This document shows, in pieces, positions 1-6,372 of a stretch of DNA of 7,327 nt. Source of the DNA: Mucilaginibacter sp. (GTDB taxonomy: Bacteria; Bacteroidota; Bacteroidia; Sphingobacteriales; Sphingobacteriaceae); NCBI GenBank assembly GCA_014376655.1, contig JACMRC010000469.1, positions 1 through 7,327 of the forward strand. Direction: 5' to 3'. Below the pieces are notes generated by a model. The model ran no database searches and was not told the DNA's origin. It saw only the letters and a list, made by a program, of their open reading frames with translations. Within the stretch, counting starts at the first letter, position 1. Each line of letters opens with the position of its first letter. Made by a program: the position numbers and the translations under genes.

Positions 1-19
1 ATTCTCGTCGGGACCACCA
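1..19 (+). tRNA. 3' end of a tRNA gene, isotype unknown (partial)
   Basis: The first 19 bases read like the last quarter of a tRNA. Bases 1-3 (ATT) fit T-loop positions 58-60 and base 4 is the conserved C61. Bases 4-8 are the 3' strand of the T stem, bases 9-15 (CGGGACC) the 3' strand of the acceptor stem, base 16 (A) the discriminator, and bases 17-19 an encoded CCA. The matching 5' acceptor strand would read GGTCCCG, but it lies outside the window, as do the anticodon and D arms. The amino acid therefore cannot be read. An intrinsic terminator begins two bases after the CCA, as expected for a gene that ends a transcript. Confidence 0.75.
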
Positions 20-21
20 TT

Positions 22-56
22 AAACGCTCTTTTCATAAACGGAAAGAGCGTTTTTT
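22..56 (+). terminator. Intrinsic terminator after the tRNA
   Basis: Bases 22-32 (AAACGCTCTTT) pair perfectly with bases 43-53 (AAAGAGCGTTT), an 11-bp stem with a 10-base loop. The right arm runs into six T residues (51-56). This is a classical rho-independent terminator for the plus-strand tRNA. The minus-strand reading has an A-rich left arm and could give weak termination in the other direction, but the phosphatase gene that might use it ends over 100 bases away. Confidence 0.9.
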
Positions 57-169
57 GCTTAATGGGTAAAATTATAGGGCAAATTTTAGTGAGTTAAAAA
101 GGATAAAATTGGGGTCGATTTGAACCAAAATTATTTTTATAAACCATTTATGTTTAAAGGCTCAGGGCG

Positions 170-721
170 CTAAAAAGGACAATTAGCCCCCGGGTGCAGG
201 CCCTCTTTAGCCAGCGCCAAATGCGGTGTGCCATTTTTATAGGTCACAATCCAGATGCTGTCGAAGTCATCAGCTGCCCAGTGTAGCTCTTGGTTAATAC
301 CGAGTGCTGCCACCAGATGTGGAATTGCTTTATGTTCCCAGACCAGCAGCACCGTGCCCGATCTGGAGCGGATATCACGGGCAACCGATTTATAATCCTG
401 TTCGTCATAATTGCTATTAATAGGAAGGCCGTATTTAACGGCAAAGGGCATAATTGTCTGGTACATCCGGGCACTGCTGGTTTTATCGCCAGTACTTATA
501 GTAGGTACAAGTATAGCTGATGGCAAACCAAAACGGGAATGCAGCAATTCCGGCAGCTGTAGAGCCCGGTTCAACCCTTGGCAGCTCAGATTGCTGCCCT
601 TTTCTGGTTTTTCTCCATGACGGATGATGATGATTTTAAGATCAGCATTCTGGCTGTAAGCCATAGCCGAAAACAGACAACTGCATAAGCAGAAAAAAAT
701 GATTTTACTGTATTTGCTCAT
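170..721 (-). CDS. Secreted histidine phosphatase family protein
   Basis: This encodes 183 residues of the histidine phosphatase (phosphoglycerate mutase-like) superfamily, whose enzymes remove phosphate through a phospho-histidine intermediate. The signature R34-H35-G36 follows a short hydrophobic strand (IIII), with H35 the expected nucleophile. Family-like segments follow: LSCQGLNRA (45-53), SSARMYQT (82-89), and WEHK (128-131), where H130 fits the second catalytic histidine. Residues 1-24 form a signal peptide (SKYSK, a hydrophobic run, then AMAYSQ) without a lipobox, so the product is probably periplasmic. The mature part has two cysteines, C47 and C181, which could form a disulfide. The length fits the short SixA-like members better than full phosphoglycerate mutases. 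The substrate cannot be told. The ATG at 721 is chosen because the signal peptide follows directly; no Shine-Dalgarno is visible, as is usual in Bacteroidota. The gene stands alone on the minus strand. Confidence 0.88.
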   Translation of the reverse strand: MSKYSKIIFFCLCSCLFSAMAYSQNADLKIIIIRHGEKPEKGSNLSCQGLNRALQLPELLHSRFGLPSAILVPTISTGDKTSSARMYQTIMPFAVKYGLPINSNYDEQDYKSVARDIRSRSGTVLLVWEHKAIPHLVAALGINQELHWAADDFDSIWIVTYKNGTPHLALAKEGLHPGANCPF

Positions 722-1052
722 AATAGTTTAACCATAAAGCGCAATGATTGTTTAAACTGATCCGGGACATACCCTTTAGAAAATGCTCCCTATACCGAAG
801 CCGGTGTCGGGATCGGTAATATTTTTAAAGTGTTGCGTGTAGATGGTATTGAACGATTTAACTACCTTGAACATCCTGGCGTTTCAAAATATGGGATTAA
901 ATTGACGCTGAACATAGACCTTTAGTAACAATTGAGCAGTAATTAAAAGGTAATTCTGCAATTGATATAATATAAACATAGGTAAATTTCAAACTAAACC
1001 GGGAAAAAAGGCTTTATTCCAAAAATCATAAATCCAATTACGTTTAGGTTTA
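722..1052. other. Intergenic stretch holding a gene remnant
   Basis: This 331-base gap separates two minus-strand genes. Its left part carries the upstream region of the phosphatase gene and then a plus-strand coding remnant (761-925, listed separately). From 926 to 1052 the sequence is A+T-rich with no credible reading frame. A weak imperfect hairpin sits at 929-964 (CAATTG...CAATTG arms with inner CAG/CTG pairs), but no T-run follows it. No clear terminator for the membrane-protein gene ending at 1053 is visible. Confidence 0.6.
761..925 (+). pseudogene. Remnant: C-terminal end of a DUF5686-family protein
   Basis: An open plus-strand frame of 54 codons runs from just after an in-frame TGA (758-760) to a TAG at 923-925 and has no start codon near its left end. 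It reads SGTYPLENAPYTEAGVGIG, then a stretch containing NIFKVLRVDGIERFNYL, then EHPGVSKYGIKLTLNIDL. This closely resembles the conserved extreme C-terminus of Bacteroidota proteins with a carboxypeptidase-like regulatory domain plus DUF5686, large outer-membrane proteins of roughly 800 residues (match from memory, not a search). Only about 6% of such a gene would remain. Immediately upstream lies the opposite-strand phosphatase gene, so the rest was lost or displaced. The good match to the end of the family, including the natural stop position, argues against a chance frame. Confidence 0.68.
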
Positions 1053-1811
1053 TTAATCAATCACGTCTTTTTTTGTACTGGTAAGAAATATAACCGTTGC
1101 AAGTATGGCAACTAAAAAAATAGCGCTCGTTATTGCCGTACCAAATCCCAATCCGCCTTCTTTTGTTGATTGTGACAGGAAGTCTCCGATGGATGCACCC
1201 AGGGGCCTCGTTAAAATATAGGCTACCCAGAATGCGAGTATCTGATTTAATTTTAAATACTCATAACCAATATACACCAGGCCGATAGTTGCCCCGAATA
1301 TAATTGCTGAAAGCAAATAACCTAATTTAAAGGTCTCGGCCAGTAGGTCTCCGGAGGCAGTTCCCAGCGCAAATGTGAAAAGAATAGTGAGCCAGTAAAA
1401 TACTTCACGCCTCTTCGTATCAATCTCGTGAATGGATAGCGTCTTTTCGACTTGATACCAAATGCCAAATATAGCTGCTAAGATTACAGCAAAAACAACT
1501 GTCGTAGTGATAAGGGATATGCCCAGATTATCTGTAAGGTTATCGGTAATAAGAGTGCCAACAACACTTATGAGTACAACAGCGATCCAATAATATGTTG
1601 GGAAATATCTCCTGGACTTGAACTGAAAAAAAAGAGCAACTAATAATAGTGCCCCCATCACCAGAGTTGTACCTGTAAGCCCAAGGTTTAGCTGCGTATT
1701 TAAAAAGTCGGCGGCAGTTTCGCCTACGGTGGTGCATAATATTTTAATAATCCAAAAATAAAGCGTGATTTTTGGCACCTTGTTTAACATTGCTTCTGGT
1801 ATGTTTTTCAT
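1053..1811 (-). CDS. COG4705/DUF347-type four-repeat membrane protein
   Basis: This 252-residue integral membrane protein consists almost wholly of hydrophobic helices and fits the COG4705 family built from DUF347 (PF03988) repeats. Four repeats are visible, each with W, then G ten residues later, then D five residues after that: W20/G30/D35, W75/G85/D90, W140/G150/D155 and W195/G205/D210. Three of the four also have T before the G (T27-T28, T146, T201). Repeat distances are 55, 65 and 55 residues, which suggests a duplicated two-repeat unit. A charged loop (KTLSIHEIDTKRRE, 123-136) separates the halves. The buried Asp residues could bind a cation, so a transporter is plausible, but no function is established to my knowledge. 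There is no cleavable signal peptide. The ATG at 1811 gives the complete first repeat; an in-frame ATG at codon 8 is an alternative. No Shine-Dalgarno is visible. The gene is monocistronic in this window. Confidence 0.85.
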   Translation of the reverse strand: MKNIPEAMLNKVPKITLYFWIIKILCTTVGETAADFLNTQLNLGLTGTTLVMGALLLVALFFQFKSRRYFPTYYWIAVVLISVVGTLITDNLTDNLGISLITTTVVFAVILAAIFGIWYQVEKTLSIHEIDTKRREVFYWLTILFTFALGTASGDLLAETFKLGYLLSAIIFGATIGLVYIGYEYLKLNQILAFWVAYILTRPLGASIGDFLSQSTKEGGLGFGTAITSAIFLVAILATVIFLTSTKKDVID

Positions 1812-2188
1812 GGTAAAACTTGAAGTTTTGAGATTGAGGGGGGTATTAAATAACTGATTGTTTAACTGTTTAAAACTGAAATTGTTTGGCTCTCATCATA
1901 TTGCAAGTATGCAAATACCTAAAAATTAATTTTACAAATATGGGGGCCATTCTTTAAAAGCTTAATTTAAATCAGAATTAATCTTTATGATTGTCAAAAC
2001 GAACGATGCACCCTTACCGTACAAAGTTATTCTGGCTTATAGGTATTGCTACGCTAATTAGAATTGGTTTTTCATTTACTACCCAGCTGAGTAACGTAGA
2101 AGTATATTATTGGTCGTGGTCAATCTTATAAAGGATAATCTTTCTTTTTATACAAAAATATATACATTTACTTGCAAAGTACCTGGCC
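1812..2188. other. Divergent intergenic region with a gene remnant
   Basis: This 377-base region lies between the divergent membrane-protein gene (minus) and the sensor kinase gene (plus), so it must hold promoters for both. From 1812 to about 2005 it is A+T-rich and shows no coding frame. From 2006 to 2131 it carries a plus-strand N-terminal gene fragment, listed separately. From 2132 to 2188 is the immediate leader of the kinase gene, again A+T-rich and without a Shine-Dalgarno. I could not find a convincing match to the Bacteroidota TTTG/TAnnTTTG promoter for either gene. Confidence 0.55.
2006..2131 (+). pseudogene. Remnant: N-terminus of a GT39-type glycosyltransferase
   Basis: A plus-strand frame opens with ATG at 2006 and ends at TAA 2129-2131, giving 41 residues: MHPYRTKLFWLIGIATLIRI, then GFSFTTQLSNVEVYYWSWSI and a final L. 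This looks like the start of ArnT/PMT-like family 39 glycosyltransferases (glycosyl transfer from a polyprenyl-phosphate sugar donor at the membrane). It has a short basic N-terminus, a first membrane helix, and then the loop usually written DEAYYW, here NVEVYYW. In intact members this loop continues into a segment with HPP and a long multi-helix body. Here the similarity stops at WSWS and a stop codon follows within two codons. No continuation is visible in another frame before the next gene. The remnant is probably not functional; a real 41-residue single-helix protein is possible but less likely. The family match is from memory. Confidence 0.62.
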
Positions 2189-5152
2189 ATGCACAAGTCG
2201 TTTTTGTTTAAGTTTAAGTTAGCCGTTCTCTTGCTTTTTGTTTGCGTAGGCTTAAAAGCCCAGGACAGCCAAATAAAACCAGCATTTGATTTCCCGACCA
2301 AAGAGATATACGACTTGCATGTAGACAAGCATGGCTTTTTATGGATAGCCAGCGATTATGGCGTAGCCCGGTACGATGGTATTAACTGTGTTCATTTTAG
2401 CAGCCCGCGTCAAATTTCATTAGGGTGTGCCAATTTATTGGAAGACAACCATGGCCGCATCTGGTTCAATAATTTCAACGGACAGATCTTTTATATCGAT
2501 CATGAAACCGTAACGCTGGCAGAAAGCTACAACTATAAAAACGAGAGCAATTATCCCAGGATGGTCCTATTTCATGACCAGCTTTTGGCAACATCAGACA
2601 AAGGCCTTTTTGTGCTAAACACCCAAAATTTAACCGGTAAATACATCAGCAATAACACCTATACATCAAGCCTGGCAGTATTAAAAGACCAGGTATTGGT
2701 TCATGGTGATAAAACCTGGTATTCGTATAAAGCGGCAACCGGCCTAAAAAAACTAACTTATAGCGGCGACGATCAAATTCAGGGCAATGTTTACACCGTG
2801 GCCAATAACACCTATCATGATACCGTGTACATGATGGCCAACCCTTCGGGTACAGTTAAAAAGTTGCTGGTACAAAACGACACGGTAAAGCAATACCAAC
2901 AAATAAAGTTTAACAGTTTTATAAACACACTCTCTATAACACCCGGCAACCAATGGATAAACACTAACGATTGCAGCTACTCGTTAAAAAATGGTGAAAA
3001 AATAAAGGGGTATAACCTGTCTGATATAGTAACTGACCTTGAAGGGAATAGATGGTTTAGCAGTTTATACTATGGGCTGTTGATACAACACAAGAAAGAT
3101 ATAGCTACTAAAACAATAGTACCCACTTTAAATAACGACGACCTTGTAGTAAGCATCAAAAGATATCAAAACCAGTTATTGCTGGGCACCCAAAAGGGCT
3201 TCCTAATGCTTTATGATCCGGTTTCAAAAAGCACAAGTTTTAAGATCAAGGTATCGCCTGCCACAGGGTCAATAAATAATATTTACGCTATTAATCAGGA
3301 TGAATATATCGTAGCTTCTTCGCTTGCTACCTATAAGGCTAATATACCCGCAAAAAAGGTGACAGAGCTGGTTAACATTAAAACAGTAAAGCAGCTATGT
3401 TATGATGATAAGGCCATTTACATAGCATCAACAAGTGGCCTGTTTGTTATACCGAACGCAAAATCAGAGCTGTTAAACAAAAAGATCATGGGCGCGTTTG
3501 GCAATATATTTAAATATAGCCCTGCCGATAATTATTTTTACCTTAGGGTACGAAGCCGGGCAATTGCCTATTTTCCGGATCAGGCTTCATTGTTTGTAAC
3601 CATTAAAAGCGGCTTATTTAAAATTGACAAAAATGGTATGAAACCGTTTTTATTTAACAACGAGCAGGTTTACGCCGCCTCGTTGTCCTACATGGATCAC
3701 CGGTTCTATATCGGTACTATCAGCAACGGTATGTTGGTAGTCGAAAAAAACAGCATCAAACATATTTCTGTTCAAAACGGCCTTTTTTCAAAGTCGATAT
3801 TTAAAATTAAACCTATCGATAAAAATTTATGGATAGTTGGGTCAGGCCCATTACAGGTATTTAACACGCAAAAAATGGCGTTGGTTGACAATTATGAGTT
3901 TCCGGACCGTAGCGCATCGCACGTGTTTGATCTTGATGGAGTGGGCAGGATGATTTATTTAGCTACATCGTTAGGGCTTGATAATTTCCCCCTTGTAAAA
4001 AATTCAATTGATAAGAAACTGAAGAATTACCTGTTATATGTTAAGGTAAACAATAAAATATCAACCGAAACCAGTAGCCGCAAACTATCCTATTCAGAAA
4101 ACAATGTGCTATTTAACATTGGCATACCGGCCTATTTAAAAGCCAAAGACATTTACATAAAATATTGCCTGGCAACAAAAACAGATAGTACCTGGTTAAC
4201 AACCGAACCCGGTGAGCGAACCATCCGTTTCTCGTCATTAATGCCCGGAACATATACGTTAAAAGCCATCGCCGTAGACCCCCGGTTAGGAATGGCCGAC
4301 ACCATGATTAAATATGATTTTACAATAGCCGAACCCTGGTGGGGCGGCATAGGCTTTAAACTAATTTTAGGGTTTGTGTTGCTGTTAATCATTTTATACG
4401 GGTACGTAACCATGCTCCTTAAAAGGTTATCGTTAAAAAAAGCATTTGATACACAACAGCAATTAATTTTGGCCGAAAGACAAAGAATAAGCGCCGAAAT
4501 GCATGACGATATTGGGTCGGGGGTATTTGCTATCCATTCGTTTGCCCATACGGCCGGCAAAAAAGAAAATGTAAGCCCGGAGATAGGCGAGATAGAAAAT
4601 ATGGTAACCGACCTGTCGGCAAAAATACGAGAGGTTATATGGAGTACCAATGTGGGTAATGATAACCTGGAAAACTTGTTTTATTATACGTATGTACAGA
4701 TCAATAAACTATTTGAACACTCAGAAATAGATCTTGTATACGAATTGCCTGATGATATTATCGACCTGAAAATCACCGGGCTAAGCCGAAGAAATATATA
4801 CCTGTTGGTTAAGGAATTGGTGCATAACGCCATCAAGCACTCAAAAGCTACCACTATAGAATTAAAAATGTTCGCAGACAAGCAAACGCTCCATATTTCG
4901 GTTGATGATAATGGCGTAGGGATAAATCCGGACAATGCGCGGCCAAACGGTATGGGGCTTGGAAATATTAAGTCGAGGGTTGAAAAATTTAACGGTACCC
5001 TTTTGATAGAAAATAACGGAGGTGCCCACATAAGTATTAAGATCCCGCTTAGCGCGCTGCAGGTTGTTGAGTTTGACAAAAAGCTAAACAAATGGCAGTT
5101 ATTTATAACCAAGCTCTTAAAAGTTCCGACAGATACAGAAGGTGATAAATAG
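2189..5152 (+). CDS. Propeller-domain sensor histidine kinase (HisKA_3 type)
   Basis: This 987-residue membrane sensor kinase has a signal peptide at residues 1-25 (basic start, hydrophobic core, ending GLKAQ). About 600 periplasmic residues of beta-propeller type follow. The clearest Reg_prop repeats are at 42-64 (D-x-HGFLWIASDYGVARYDG), 86-93 (DNHGRIWF) and 283-290 (DLEGNRWF). A Y_Y_Y domain spans roughly 630-718, ending in EPWW, with one membrane helix at about 724-744. Next comes a dimerisation/phosphoacceptor segment (ERQRISAEMHDDIGSG) with H772 as the expected phosphorylated histidine. The HATPase has an N box E876...N880, a G1 box DNGVG (907-911) and a G2 box GMGLG (921-925). The HDDIG form is typical of HisKA_3 kinases that usually pair with LuxR-type regulators. 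A 33-residue tail follows the HATPase; there is no receiver or DNA-binding domain. No response regulator is adjacent. The ATG at 2189 directly precedes the signal peptide. The ligand is unknown. Confidence 0.93.
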   Translation: MHKSFLFKFKLAVLLLFVCVGLKAQDSQIKPAFDFPTKEIYDLHVDKHGFLWIASDYGVARYDGINCVHFSSPRQISLGCANLLEDNHGRIWFNNFNGQIFYIDHETVTLAESYNYKNESNYPRMVLFHDQLLATSDKGLFVLNTQNLTGKYISNNTYTSSLAVLKDQVLVHGDKTWYSYKAATGLKKLTYSGDDQIQGNVYTVANNTYHDTVYMMANPSGTVKKLLVQNDTVKQYQQIKFNSFINTLSITPGNQWINTNDCSYSLKNGEKIKGYNLSDIVTDLEGNRWFSSLYYGLLIQHKKDIATKTIVPTLNNDDLVVSIKRYQNQLLLGTQKGFLMLYDPVSKSTSFKIKVSPATGSINNIYAINQDEYIVASSLATYKANIPAKKVTELVNIKTVKQLCYDDKAIYIASTSGLFVIPNAKSELLNKKIMGAFGNIFKYSPADNYFYLRVRSRAIAYFPDQASLFVTIKSGLFKIDKNGMKPFLFNNEQVYAASLSYMDHRFYIGTISNGMLVVEKNSIKHISVQNGLFSKSIFKIKPIDKNLWIVGSGPLQVFNTQKMALVDNYEFPDRSASHVFDLDGVGRMIYLATSLGLDNFPLVKNSIDKKLKNYLLYVKVNNKISTETSSRKLSYSENNVLFNIGIPAYLKAKDIYIKYCLATKTDSTWLTTEPGERTIRFSSLMPGTYTLKAIAVDPRLGMADTMIKYDFTIAEPWWGGIGFKLILGFVLLLIILYGYVTMLLKRLSLKKAFDTQQQLILAERQRISAEMHDDIGSGVFAIHSFAHTAGKKENVSPEIGEIENMVTDLSAKIREVIWSTNVGNDNLENLFYYTYVQINKLFEHSEIDLVYELPDDIIDLKITGLSRRNIYLLVKELVHNAIKHSKATTIELKMFADKQTLHISVDDNGVGINPDNARPNGMGLGNIKSRVEKFNGTLLIENNGGAHISIKIPLSALQVVEFDKKLNKWQLFITKLLKVPTDTEGDK

Positions 5153-5187
5153 GGTATGGTATGACTGACCTTTTAATCCACCAATGG

Positions 5188-5215
5188 TTTGATTTAAAAA
5201 CTATTCATAGCTTTA
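5188..5215 (+). promoter_or_regulatory. Possible Bacteroidota-type promoter for the xdhC operon
   Basis: TTTG at 5188-5191 and TAGCTTTA at 5208-5215 resemble the Bacteroidota -33 (TTTG) and -7 (TAnnTTTG) elements, with one mismatch in the second. The 16-base spacing is shorter than the usual ~19, and transcription would begin almost at the GTG start (5223), giving a nearly leaderless message. It is the best candidate in the 70-base gap between the kinase and xdhC genes, but A+T-rich sequence gives such matches by chance. Read-through from the kinase gene is the alternative, since no terminator is visible in the gap. Confidence 0.25.
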
Positions 5216-5222
5216 TAAAACC

Positions 5223-6350
5223 GTGAAGGAGATAATTGACATAGTAGCCGCTTTTAACGAAGCCGACAAGCAAGGAAAAAAAACTGCCCTGGCTACGGTT
5301 GTGCTGGTTGAGGGTTCGGCGTACCGACGGGCAGGCGCGCGCATGTTAATTACCGAGGATGGCCGGCTAACCGGCGCCATAAGCGGCGGCTGTTTAGAAG
5401 GCGATGCCCTGCGCAAGGCCCGCTTAGTTATACTGCAACAGCAACCAATGCTGGTAACTTATGACACTACCGACGATGATGATGCAAAATTAGGTGTGGG
5501 CCTGGGGTGTAATGGCATTATCCATATCCTGATAGAGCCAATTTCCACGCAGCCAAACAACCCCATAAATTTATTAAAGGCGATAGTAAATAACCGAAAG
5601 CCGGCAGTGCTGGTTACGCTGTTTTCTGTTGATGACCGTAAAGCGCCGCAACCGGGTACTTGCTTATGTATTACTAAAACAGATCAACTGGTAAACGGGA
5701 TAGAAACCGCACCTTATTTTGGTGCTTTGCAAAGCGATGCGGAAAGGGTATTAAAAGATCAACGGTCGGCAAATAATATATATACCGACAGCGCAGTTTA
5801 TACCGCATTTATCGAATATGTACAACCCGTCATCTCGTTGGTTGTAATAGGGGCAGGTAATGATGCTATCCCCCTAACCAAAATAGCGGCGGTACTGGGC
5901 TGGGACATTACGGTTATTGACGGACGTAACAACTACGCCCTGCCCGAACGTTTCCCATCGGCCAACAAAGTAATAGTAGCCCGGCCCGAGCAGGTGTTGA
6001 ACCATATAGAACTAACCGAGTGGACTGCCTTTGTGCTGATGACCCACAATTATATTTATGAGCTAAACCTGTTAAAAGAACTATTACCATTAACCCCACC
6101 CTACATCGGAGTCCTTGGCCCAAAAAAGAAACTGGACCGCATGTTAACCGAACTGGAAAATACCGGCACCAAAATAACTCGGGAGCAGCTCGACAAAATT
6201 TATGGCCCGACGGGACTGGATATCGGGTCGGAAGGAGCGGAAGAAATTGCCTTGTCGGTAGTCGCCGAGATCAAGGCGGTACTGTCTGCACGTAACGGTT
6301 TATCGCTTCGCAATAAATCTGTGAATATTCATGCTAAAACGGTATCATAA
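5223..6350 (+). CDS. xdhC: XdhC/CoxI-family molybdenum hydroxylase maturation factor
   Basis: This encodes 375 residues, full length for the two-domain XdhC family. XdhC-type proteins bind the molybdenum cofactor, aid its sulfuration, and hand it to xanthine dehydrogenase/aldehyde oxidase-type enzymes in the cytoplasm. The N-terminal domain carries VEGSAYRRAGARML (29-42), the family signature SGGCLEGD (54-61) with conserved C57, and a DDDDAKLGVGLGCNG segment (84-98) containing C96. The C-terminal Rossmann-like domain begins near 207 with VVIGAGNDAIPL (GAGND at 210-214), followed by VIDGR, MTHNY, GVLGPKKK (296-303) and GPTGLDIGSEGAEEIA. The start is a GTG at 5223: there is no in-frame ATG before codon 41, which is inside the first domain. 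It heads a tight operon with a secreted unknown protein and a MocA-like enzyme, which supports a cofactor maturation role. Which hydroxylase it serves is not visible. Confidence 0.93.
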   Translation: MKEIIDIVAAFNEADKQGKKTALATVVLVEGSAYRRAGARMLITEDGRLTGAISGGCLEGDALRKARLVILQQQPMLVTYDTTDDDDAKLGVGLGCNGIIHILIEPISTQPNNPINLLKAIVNNRKPAVLVTLFSVDDRKAPQPGTCLCITKTDQLVNGIETAPYFGALQSDAERVLKDQRSANNIYTDSAVYTAFIEYVQPVISLVVIGAGNDAIPLTKIAAVLGWDITVIDGRNNYALPERFPSANKVIVARPEQVLNHIELTEWTAFVLMTHNYIYELNLLKELLPLTPPYIGVLGPKKKLDRMLTELENTGTKITREQLDKIYGPTGLDIGSEGAEEIALSVVAEIKAVLSARNGLSLRNKSVNIHAKTVS

Positions 6351-6372
6351 CATGCTAAAGTGGTATTTAAAC
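6331..6372 (+). repeat. Imperfect 21-bp tandem duplication with two ATGs
   Basis: Two adjacent 21-base units (6331-6351 and 6352-6372) both begin ATGCTAAA and both contain GGTAT at the same offset and end in AAC. They match at 16 of 21 positions. In the frame of the downstream gene they encode MLKRYHN and MLKWYLN. The first unit contains the last codons and TAA stop of the xdhC gene. The second begins one base after that stop and supplies the likely start of the next gene. A small tandem duplication followed by divergence would explain it; chance similarity of short A+T-rich sequence cannot be excluded. Confidence 0.6.

Noticed and set aside
290..620. Two plus-strand open frames of 69-76 codons opposite the phosphatase gene
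   Set aside because: The phosphatase on the minus strand has clear catalytic motifs and a signal peptide; the plus-strand frames show no domain and overlap it fully.
929..964. Possible terminator hairpin between the DUF5686 remnant and the membrane-protein gene
   Set aside because: The arms CAATTG...CAATTG with a few inner pairs are weak and bulged, A+T-rich, and not followed by a T-run on either strand.
1911..1940. Possible minus-strand TTTG/TAnnTTTG promoter for the membrane-protein gene
   Set aside because: There are two TTTG words 19 bases apart on the minus strand, but the second is preceded by GGTA instead of TAnn, so the consensus is not met.
4153..5112. Long minus-strand open frames (165 and 142 codons) inside the kinase gene
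   Set aside because: They lie opposite the conserved transmembrane, phosphoacceptor and HATPase coding region of the plus-strand kinase and show no recognisable domain; they are antisense shadows.
5914..6123. Minus-strand open frame opposite the xdhC C-terminal domain
   Set aside because: It covers conserved XdhC Rossmann-domain codons on the other strand and has low-complexity residues without a family pattern.
6331..6351. Upstream ATG as the main start of the small secreted protein
   Set aside because: It overlaps the xdhC frame by 20 bases and lengthens the signal peptide's polar start; the ATG at 6352, one base after the stop, matches the one-base spacing at the next junction. Not excluded as a secondary start.
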